36,129 nucleotides of DNA from Elusimicrobia bacterium RIFOXYD2_FULL_34_15 (lineage in GTDB: Bacteria > Elusimicrobiota > UBA8919). Below the pieces are notes generated by a model. It made no database searches, was not told the DNA's origin, and saw nothing but the letters and a program-made list of their open reading frames with translations. Below are positions 30,180 through 36,129 of this stretch, one piece after another. Position numbers and translations under genes: made by a program. Positions within the stretch are counted from its first letter, which is position 1. Each line of letters opens with the position of its first letter. The stretch is taken from positions 1-36,129 of the forward strand of contig MGVS01000030.1 in assembly GCA_001800605.1 (NCBI GenBank), given 5' to 3'.

Positions 30180-31166
30180 ATGATAAAGATACTAATAGTT
30201 GATGATGATGTATTAATATGCCAGGTATTGCAAGATTTTTTTGAATTGAAAGGGTATAAAATATTCACTGCGATTAACGGAGAAGATGCATTAAAAGTAG
30301 TAGAAAAAGAAAAACCTCACTTAGTATTTTTAGATATAGATTTACCAGATATATCCGGGATGCAGCTTTTACCTGAAATAAAAAAAATTGATTCTACTGC
30401 AAAAGTAATAGTTATTACAGGGTATAGTGAGGAAGAAAAAATAAACGAAGCAAAAAATAAAGGGGCAAGCGATTACATAATCAAACCGTTTTCTTTGGCA
30501 TATCTGCAGGAAAACATTATGTATAAAGTATACGAACAATTATTTGAAGATTTGCGTAATGAACATCAGGAGTTAGGAAGCACTTATGAACAAATTGTTT
30601 TCGCGCTAGCAAAGATTTTAGAAGAAAAAGACCATTATACCAAAGGGCATTCTGAAAGAGTGGCTAACTATAGTGTAGAAATAGCTAAGGAATTAAAACT
30701 TCCTGAAGATGAGATAAGGATTTTATCCCAGGCAAGTTTACTGCATGATATCGGGAATATAAGTATAGAAGATACTATTTTAAACAAACAAGATGAATTA
30801 TCCGATAATGAAAAAGAGGAACTTAAAAAGCATACTCTAACCGGTTTTGAAATATTAAATATAATAGACAATCTTAAAAGACATTCTACTATAATAAAAT
30901 ATCATCATGAAAGGGTAGACGGAAAAGGTTATCCTGAAAATAAAAAAGGGAAGGAAATACCGTTTCTAACTAAAATATTGACGGTTGCCGATGCATATGA
31001 TGCAATGACATCAAACCGTCCGCATAGAAAGGGAATGTTATCTCCAGGTGATGCAATTAATAAGTTGTTAGAAAACCGTGGAACTCAATTTGAATCCGAA
31101 GTAGTGGATGTTTTTAAAGATATTCTAATAAAAAAACAGATAATTTCAAACGAGAGTTTCCAGTAA
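30180..31166 (+). CDS. Second receiver-HD-GYP protein with HDIGN variant
   Basis: The 328-residue paralogue follows the first copy by 18 bases. Long shared stretches (GASDYIIKPFSLAY, KGHSERVANYSV and others) show tandem duplication. Asp52 in FLDIDLPDISG is kept. In the HD motif, H189-D190 is kept but the following Lys is Asn (LLHDIGNISI). GYP residues (YHHERVDGKGYP) and DAYDAMTSNRPHRK are intact. The Lys next to HD is conserved in most HD-GYP enzymes, so this copy may be weaker, altered or regulatory. It immediately precedes the PilZ-synthase gene. Confidence 0.9.
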   Translation: MIKILIVDDDVLICQVLQDFFELKGYKIFTAINGEDALKVVEKEKPHLVFLDIDLPDISGMQLLPEIKKIDSTAKVIVITGYSEEEKINEAKNKGASDYIIKPFSLAYLQENIMYKVYEQLFEDLRNEHQELGSTYEQIVFALAKILEEKDHYTKGHSERVANYSVEIAKELKLPEDEIRILSQASLLHDIGNISIEDTILNKQDELSDNEKEELKKHTLTGFEILNIIDNLKRHSTIIKYHHERVDGKGYPENKKGKEIPFLTKILTVADAYDAMTSNRPHRKGMLSPGDAINKLLENRGTQFESEVVDVFKDILIKKQIISNESFQ

Positions 31167-31225
31167 AAATTTTATAAGAAAAGTTTATTTTTTTTAAATT
31201 TGAAAAAATTAAGGGAGGTTATATT

Positions 31226-32890
31226 ATGATAGAGAGTTTAAATTTAGTAGAACAGCAAATACCTGCTTCTATCAGTAGAAGGGGATCCATGCGCATTCTT
31301 ACGGAAAACGTTACCTGCGGTATAAAAATTACAGGAAATGATGAAATTACCATGCAAGGGAATGTTATTAATATCGGATATGAAGGATTGGTTGCAAAAT
31401 TAAGTGAAGCTCTTACAATATCACAGAGAGTTTACATTACAATTAAGTTACCTCAACCATACGGAGATATAAAGTTAGAGGGAAGAGTAATGTGGATTTC
31501 AATGGACAAAGATAAAGGGTTTTTAGCCGGAATAAACTTTTTTGTATTCGAAAACCAGGAAAAATTGAAACCTATAAAAGATTTTATCTATGACAATATA
31601 AACAATGTAAAAATAATCGACAGAAGAAAAGGTGAAAAGCGGGCAATAGGGAAAAAAGAATTAAATAATTTGAATAATCAACGAAAACGAGAAAGAAGAT
31701 TGCAAAAACCAATATTTCTAAAATGTATTAGATATAATAGAATGAAAAGATTAATGAACGAAAATATTTATTTTTATCTTAGAGAAATTCAGTCGCGTTC
31801 GGGAAATAGAATTATCGTAAAAGGTAAAGAATTAAGAAATTTTGGCTCAAATAATTATTTAGGACTTACTAGTCATCCACTAATTACAGAAGCTGCAATA
31901 AAAGCTATAGAAAAGTATGGGGTAGGCTCCGGTGGTGTAAGAGTACTAAGCGGAACGATGGATTTGCATAACCAGCTTGAAAAAAAACTTGCAAATATAA
32001 AATCCGGTGAAGATTGTATTATATTTTCGAGCGGTTATAATGCCAATGTCGGAGTTATTTCGTGTTTAATTAATAAAGATGAATATGTGATTATAGATGA
32101 AAAAAGCCACGCAAGTATTATTGACGGATGTATGTTGGCAAAAGCAAATATGGTTGTTTTCAGGCATAATAATATGATAGATTTAGAAAAAAAATTGCAG
32201 AAAATTCCTGCAAATGTTTCTAAGATAATTATGACTGACGGTGTTTTTAGTATGGATGGGGATGTTGCAGAATTGGATACCATTCATAGTTTAAGTCAAA
32301 AATATAAAGCTGCAACATATATAGATGATGCCCATTCAACCGGTGTAATGGGAAAAAACGGCAAAGGAACTGCAGAATATTTTAATTTAGAAGGTAAAAT
32401 AGATTTAACCATCGGCACATTAAGTAAGGCATTGGGTGGGGTTGGCGGATTTTTAGTAGCTAGTAAAGATATAATACATTATTTAAAACATAACAGCAGG
32501 TCTTTTGTTTTTTCAACCAGTTTACCTCCTGCTACATGTGCCGCTTTGCTTAAAGCGGTTGAAATTATCGAAACCGAACCTATTTGGCATCAAAAACTAT
32601 GGCAAAATATTAATTATGTAACAAAAGAATTAAGAGGTTTAGGTTTTGATATAAGAAAAACTGAATCGGCAATTATCCCCATTATTTTCAAAAATGATGA
32701 TTCAACATATTCTATCACAAAAGAATTAGAGGAAGCGGGAATATTTGTAAGCCCGGTCGTTTACCCGGCGGTTAGAAAAAACGAATCAAGAATAAGAGTA
32801 AGTATTATGGCAACGCATACTGAAAATGATTTACATTATTTCTTGGAAAAATTAACTAAAATATCTAGAAAAAATAAAATAATAAATTAA
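31226..32890 (+). CDS. PilZ domain fused to alpha-oxoamine synthase
   Basis: The 554-residue protein joins two domains. Residues about 15-128 are a PilZ domain: RxxxR at R19-R23 (RRGSMR), then NIGYEG at 49-54, the place of the D/NxSxxG motif (Ser replaced by Gly), then GRVMWISMD and GFLAGINFF. A very basic linker follows (about 135-165). Residues about 172-545 are a PLP enzyme of the BioF/KBL/SPT/CqsA group: NFGSNNYLGLTSHP, GSGGVRVLSGTMDLH, DEKSHASIIDG, TDGVFSMDGDVAEL, IDDAHSTG and GTLSKALGGVGGF with PLP Lys401. The reaction would join an amino acid and an acyl-CoA or ACP thioester. Substrate is unknown; SPT-like lipid or CqsA-like signal synthesis fit best. GGGAGG precedes the ATG. Confidence 0.9.
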   Translation: MIESLNLVEQQIPASISRRGSMRILTENVTCGIKITGNDEITMQGNVINIGYEGLVAKLSEALTISQRVYITIKLPQPYGDIKLEGRVMWISMDKDKGFLAGINFFVFENQEKLKPIKDFIYDNINNVKIIDRRKGEKRAIGKKELNNLNNQRKRERRLQKPIFLKCIRYNRMKRLMNENIYFYLREIQSRSGNRIIVKGKELRNFGSNNYLGLTSHPLITEAAIKAIEKYGVGSGGVRVLSGTMDLHNQLEKKLANIKSGEDCIIFSSGYNANVGVISCLINKDEYVIIDEKSHASIIDGCMLAKANMVVFRHNNMIDLEKKLQKIPANVSKIIMTDGVFSMDGDVAELDTIHSLSQKYKAATYIDDAHSTGVMGKNGKGTAEYFNLEGKIDLTIGTLSKALGGVGGFLVASKDIIHYLKHNSRSFVFSTSLPPATCAALLKAVEIIETEPIWHQKLWQNINYVTKELRGLGFDIRKTESAIIPIIFKNDDSTYSITKELEEAGIFVSPVVYPAVRKNESRIRVSIMATHTENDLHYFLEKLTKISRKNKIIN

Positions 32891-32900
32891 CTATTTTAAC

Positions 32901-35108
32901 ATGAATTTACATATTATTAATGCATTATCCGCAGGGACCTTTAGTTTATTATTAGGGCTTCTTGTCTATTTAAAAACTAAAAAAGATATAACTTTATCTT
33001 TTTTTCTAATGAATATCAGTATATCAATTTGGAATTTTGCCGACATATTGATTGTATTGAGTCCGAACAATACACTTGCATTATTTGCCGATAGAATCGC
33101 TAATATCGGAGCTTTTTTTATAATTCCTTTTTTTATTAAGATAAACCTTATGATAACAGAATCCTATTCAAAAGGTTTCTATAAAAAATTATTTAAATAT
33201 TCGATTATATTTTCAGTATTTTTATCAATAATAAATTTTACAAAATATTTTTTAAAAAGTGTAAGTATCAATCCATTTCGTGAAGAGATAGGGCCCTTAT
33301 ACTATCTTTTTATTGCTTACTTTGTGTTTTTTTCATTTTTTGTTTTATATAATGTTTTAAGATATTATTTAAAAATCAATTCTCCGGTCAAAAAGCTTCA
33401 GTTGAAATATATATTTTCCGGATTTTATGTAGGAATTATTGGTGTATTAATATATTTTGCCACATTATTAAACAGAGAAATTCCGCCGATTCATTATTAT
33501 TTTGAAATTTTATATTTATCTATTTTTGCTTATGCAATTGTCAAGCACCGTTTAATGGATATTAAAATAGTCGTTACCCGTGCAGGGATTTTTTTGGTAG
33601 TTTATACTTTTGTTTTAGGCCTTCCTTTTGTGTTTGGGTATATTACAAATAATTGGATATATTCAACCATTTTAATGGCAATTTTAGCGACATTTGGTCC
33701 GGTTGCATATTCGAAACTTAGGCGGGAAGCAGAAAATATAATACTACAGGAAGAAAAAATAGCACATAAATTACTCTTGAGAACTAGTAAGGAAATGTCA
33801 ACCGTTCGTGAACTTAAAAAACTTTTCAGTTTAATTACTCATATTATAACTAAATATATGAGAGCAACAAATGCTGCTGTTTATTTATTTGACAATGAAA
33901 CAAATAAGTATATATTAAAAGACATTAGATTTAAAAATAAAGATATTGAACCGCTATTTTTTGGAAAAAAAGACGAAATTATTGCATATTTAAATATAAA
34001 GAAAGCTCCTATAGTTTATGAAGAATTAGTTTTTCATCCGTTAACCGATAATGAAGAAATTGTTTATGAAAAATTGATTTTGCAGTTCAAAGAATTGTCT
34101 GCGGCAATAGTTGTGCCCTGCTTTAGTAAGGATTTTTTATTAGGATTTTTGATATTGGATAATAAAGAATCCGGCCAAATTTATACTCAGGACGATTTAG
34201 AGCTTCTTTCTATTTTAGCTAATCAGTCAGTATTGGCTATAGAAAATGCAATTTTTTATGAAGAGACAGGAAAATCATTGGCACAACAATTTCAGGAACA
34301 CAGGTTGAGATCTTTAGGGAAAATGGGCTCGGGAATGGCGCATCAAATAAATAACCGGTTCAATTTAATCAGTACTACTGCAGAATTAAGTTATTTAGAA
34401 TACTTACCAAGGTTAAAGTCACAATTGAATAAAACAAATATTAAAGATGAATTAGTAAATAATTTGACAGATAAATTAGATAAATATTTAAAAATAATCA
34501 AAACAGAAGCTCATAAAGGCGGTGAAATTGCTAGAACTTTAACAAGCTTTTCAAGAAATACGGAAGGATATGAAAGCCCTGTAGTGCTTGATGAGGTTAT
34601 AAAGGGCAGTTTAAATTTACTTTCCTGTAAGTTTGATTTAACTGAATTAGGTTTGTTGTATGAATTACCTGCAGGAGATTTTAAAGTAGCAGGGAATTTA
34701 GCGCAACTCCAGGATGTGTTTTTTAATTTATTGGATAATGCACATGATGCTCAGAAAAAAAAGAAAGAAGAGATGGGGTGGGGAAAGATACAGCTTGAAT
34801 CGGATTTTAAACCTAAAATAATAATTAGGGCAAAAAGAGAAAATGGTTTTTTGAAGCTGGAGATAGAAGATAACGGCATTGGAATGATGCCTGCGCAAGT
34901 TGACCAGACGTTTATACCTTTTTTTACAACAAAAGCGTCAGCAATGAAAGGAACAGGGCTAGGGTTATACGTAATAAAAAGAATGGTGGAATCACATCGA
35001 GAAGGTAAGATAGAAGTAAAGTCAGAATACGGTAAAGGGACAACATTTTTTATGCAGCTTCCAACTTATACGGAAAAGGAAAAAAATGAAAACAATATTA
35101 ATAGTTGA
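32901..35108 (+). CDS. Multi-TM histidine kinase with GAF domain
   Basis: The 735-residue kinase has about eight membrane helices in residues 1-285 (7TM-type sensor module, e.g. INALSAGTFSLLLGLLVYL and IFLVVYTFVLGLPFVFGYI), a GAF domain (about 300-450, with AAIVVPCFSKDFLLGFLILD), and a kinase core. His481 lies in SGMAHQINNRFNLIS. The ATP part has FFNLLDNAHDAQ, EDNGIGMM, FIPFFTTKAS and GTGLGLYVIKRMV. It starts ten bases after the PilZ-synthase gene and overlaps the receiver gene by 23 bases. Membrane sensor plus synthase in one operon resembles CqsS/LqsS quorum systems, although the sensor itself is of a different, larger type. Confidence 0.9.
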   Translation: MNLHIINALSAGTFSLLLGLLVYLKTKKDITLSFFLMNISISIWNFADILIVLSPNNTLALFADRIANIGAFFIIPFFIKINLMITESYSKGFYKKLFKYSIIFSVFLSIINFTKYFLKSVSINPFREEIGPLYYLFIAYFVFFSFFVLYNVLRYYLKINSPVKKLQLKYIFSGFYVGIIGVLIYFATLLNREIPPIHYYFEILYLSIFAYAIVKHRLMDIKIVVTRAGIFLVVYTFVLGLPFVFGYITNNWIYSTILMAILATFGPVAYSKLRREAENIILQEEKIAHKLLLRTSKEMSTVRELKKLFSLITHIITKYMRATNAAVYLFDNETNKYILKDIRFKNKDIEPLFFGKKDEIIAYLNIKKAPIVYEELVFHPLTDNEEIVYEKLILQFKELSAAIVVPCFSKDFLLGFLILDNKESGQIYTQDDLELLSILANQSVLAIENAIFYEETGKSLAQQFQEHRLRSLGKMGSGMAHQINNRFNLISTTAELSYLEYLPRLKSQLNKTNIKDELVNNLTDKLDKYLKIIKTEAHKGGEIARTLTSFSRNTEGYESPVVLDEVIKGSLNLLSCKFDLTELGLLYELPAGDFKVAGNLAQLQDVFFNLLDNAHDAQKKKKEEMGWGKIQLESDFKPKIIIRAKRENGFLKLEIEDNGIGMMPAQVDQTFIPFFTTKASAMKGTGLGLYVIKRMVESHREGKIEVKSEYGKGTTFFMQLPTYTEKEKNENNINS

Positions 35109-35448
35109 TGATGAAGTGTTGATATGTAAGATTTTAAAAGAGTACTTTGAATTAAATGGATATAATACATTCGCTGCATTTACAGGGCAAGAAGCTTTAA
35201 ATTCAATTAAAAAAGAAAAACCAAACCTTATATTACTGGATATAGGACTGCCGGATATTTCAGGAATAGAGCTTTTGCCAATGATAAAGGCAATGGATCC
35301 AAATATTAAGATAATAATAATTTCTGCGTATTCAGAAGACGAAGAAAATATATCGCGTGCAAAATTACAGGGTGTAAATGATTATGTTGTCAAACCTTTT
35401 TCATTAACTTCCTTACAAGAAATTGTTTTCAATAAAATGAGCGATTAA
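35086..35448 (+). CDS. Single-domain response regulator paired with the GAF kinase
   Basis: The 120-residue receiver has LIVDDEVLIC, the phospho-acceptor Asp in LLDIGLPDISG, IISAYSED and VVKPFSL. It is closely related to the receiver parts of the two HD-GYP proteins (shared LPDISG, LLP.IK, YSE and KPFSL), so the three arose by duplication, and this one lacks or lost the HD-GYP part. It overlaps the kinase gene by 23 bases, so it is probably its direct target. Confidence 0.92.
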   Translation: MKTILIVDDEVLICKILKEYFELNGYNTFAAFTGQEALNSIKKEKPNLILLDIGLPDISGIELLPMIKAMDPNIKIIIISAYSEDEENISRAKLQGVNDYVVKPFSLTSLQEIVFNKMSD

Positions 35449-35759
35449 TCTAAATACAGTGTATTACTTCTAAACGGTCTAAATAGATAAATTAACTAAC
35501 CTTTCGGTGCTTTATCTTATTAGTAGCAATCAAACCAAAAAAATTCCTTGATACGTTCGACTTCGCTCAGTATAAATTATAAGTGACCTGTTCTAAGCGA
35601 CTAAAAGGACTCGAAGAACTTGTCCTGAGTGACCGAAGGGAATCGAAGGATTGATTTTTATTTTTAAATTTGCTAATATATTTCTGCTTTAGCTTTTTAA
35701 TTATTTGTTTTTTATTTAATTAATTACCCATTACTCGTTACCCGTTACTGTCTTTACTG
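35449..35759. repeat. Repeat-filled gap before the tRNA gene
   Basis: The gap carries GTTCGACTTCGCTCAGTAT (35548-35566) and a longer CTTGTCCTGAGTGACCGAAG unit (35620-35639, in flanking ATCGAAGG text). Both are GC-rich palindromic phrases widely dispersed in environmental genomes. ATTACTCGTTACCCGTTACT lies just before the tRNA. No gene or clear promoter is seen. Confidence 0.55.
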
Positions 35760-35835
35760 CCGCTATCGTCTAGGTTGGTTTAGGACGCCGCCCTCTCAAG
35801 GCGGAGACCATGGGTTCAAATCCCATTAGCGGCAT
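35760..35835 (+). tRNA. tRNA-Glu (anticodon CTC)
   Basis: GCCGCTA (35760-35766) pairs with TAGCGGC (35828-35834), with discriminator A at 35835. The anticodon arm is CCGCC-CTCTCAA-GGCGG with anticodon CTC. The T arm is ATGGG-TTCAAAT-CCCAT. The D arm has GTCT...GGAC with GG in the loop. It matches the tRNA-Glu pattern. CCA is not encoded. Confidence 0.93.
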
Positions 35836-35883
35836 ATTTTTTAAGAAAGATTACGGTGATTAGAAGAGATGATTACGGAAATT

Positions 35884-35912
35884 AAAAAAAACTTCAAATT
35901 GAAGTTTTTTTT
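35884..35912. terminator. Bidirectional terminator
   Basis: The stem AAAAAAAACTTCAA / TTGAAGTTTTTTTT is symmetric with T runs on both strands. It can end the tRNA transcript from the left and the minus-strand ORF from the right. Confidence 0.75.
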
Positions 35913-35937
35913 ATTTCTATACTTTATTGTTTAATTA

Positions 35938-36129
35938 TTATTTATGTCTTTTTTTGAAATGTTTGTGTTTGTAGGTTTTGATATTTTTTAGAGGTTTATA
36001 ATCAGTACATTTTGCGGTAAAACCATCAGAACAGATCTCCCTTTTTTCACGAGTAGATCTTTTTTTACAGAAATACATCATGCAAGTTACACCTTCCGCT
36101 AAGTAGCAGTATATACAATCCGAACCCAT
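35938..36129 (-). CDS. Small Cys-rich protein, possibly metal binding
   Basis: The 63-codon ORF starts at an ATG at the very window edge, so its true start and ribosome binding site may be outside. It has six cysteines, four near the N-terminus (MGSDCIYC, then VTCMMYFC), one in REICSDGF and one in AKCTDY. The C-terminus is strongly basic (KNIKTYKHKHFKKRHK). The Cys spacing suggests a zinc-binding or disulphide-rich mini-protein. I do not recognise a family. A terminator lies just past its stop, which supports a real gene. Confidence 0.5.
   Translation of the reverse strand: MGSDCIYCYLAEGVTCMMYFCKKRSTREKREICSDGFTAKCTDYKPLKNIKTYKHKHFKKRHK

Overview
The window is a low-GC, gene-dense piece of bacterial chromosome. 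Almost every recognisable gene is on the + strand; the one exception is a small Cys-rich ORF at the right edge. Lipoprotein biogenesis genes, a lipobox protein, a PilB/GspE-type ATPase, a FlgD-like C-terminal adhesin/secretion domain and the many short GC-rich palindromes between genes suggest an uncultured Gram-negative bacterium of a candidate-phylum type (Elusimicrobiota or Omnitrophota-like). The lineage is inference; no phylogenetic marker gene is present.

Region 1 (1-3895) is accessory and eroded. It holds the broken end of a surface-type protein, a HAMP membrane protein, a DUF3024 protein, a HicBA toxin-antitoxin pair, and a winged-helix/nucleotidyltransferase gene followed by a HEPN gene with an in-frame stop inside its RX4-6H motif. 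Two copies of a roughly 125-bp unit carrying the 3' end of lspA flank hicBA. A 16-bp dyad operator overlaps the -10 of both the DUF3024 gene and the HTH-nucleotidyltransferase gene. lspA normally neighbours lgt, and lgt lies directly downstream, so this island probably sits in an old lspA-lgt junction.

Region 2 (3896-18343) is mostly housekeeping: lgt, an RluD-type pseudouridine synthase, a coiled-coil membrane protein, ilvE, a DUF457-like membrane protein, a LysM protein, xseA (with an unusual N-terminal HRDC domain), xseB, pgi, radC, a VanZ-like protein, a TPR lipoprotein, a UvrD helicase fused to a Fe-S RecB-type nuclease, rmuC and a DUF2914 protein. DNA repair is over-represented.

Region 3 (18499-35448) is one long signalling neighbourhood and the most interesting part. 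In order it has a CheY-like receiver, a soluble histidine kinase, a double receiver, another receiver, a membrane-spanning TPR/HEAT protein, four coiled-coil proteins sharing a repeated motif, a PilB/GspE ATPase with a C-terminal receiver domain, an Hpt protein, two tandem receiver-HD-GYP (c-di-GMP phosphodiesterase type) proteins, a PilZ domain fused to an alpha-oxoamine synthase (BioF/KBL/SPT/CqsA superfamily), a multi-TM GAF histidine kinase and a final receiver. My reading is that phosphorelay and c-di-GMP signals converge on an extension-type ATPase and on a PLP enzyme that makes a lipid or a diffusible signal. The synthase-kinase-receiver order recalls CqsA/CqsS and LqsA/LqsS/LqsR.

Region 4 (35449-36129) contains dispersed repeats, a tRNA-Glu(CTC), a bidirectional terminator and the small Cys-rich ORF on the minus strand.

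Several palindromic elements sit inside or at the ends of genes (FlgD-like fragment, lgt, the first histidine kinase), so repeat invasion has altered protein sequences here.
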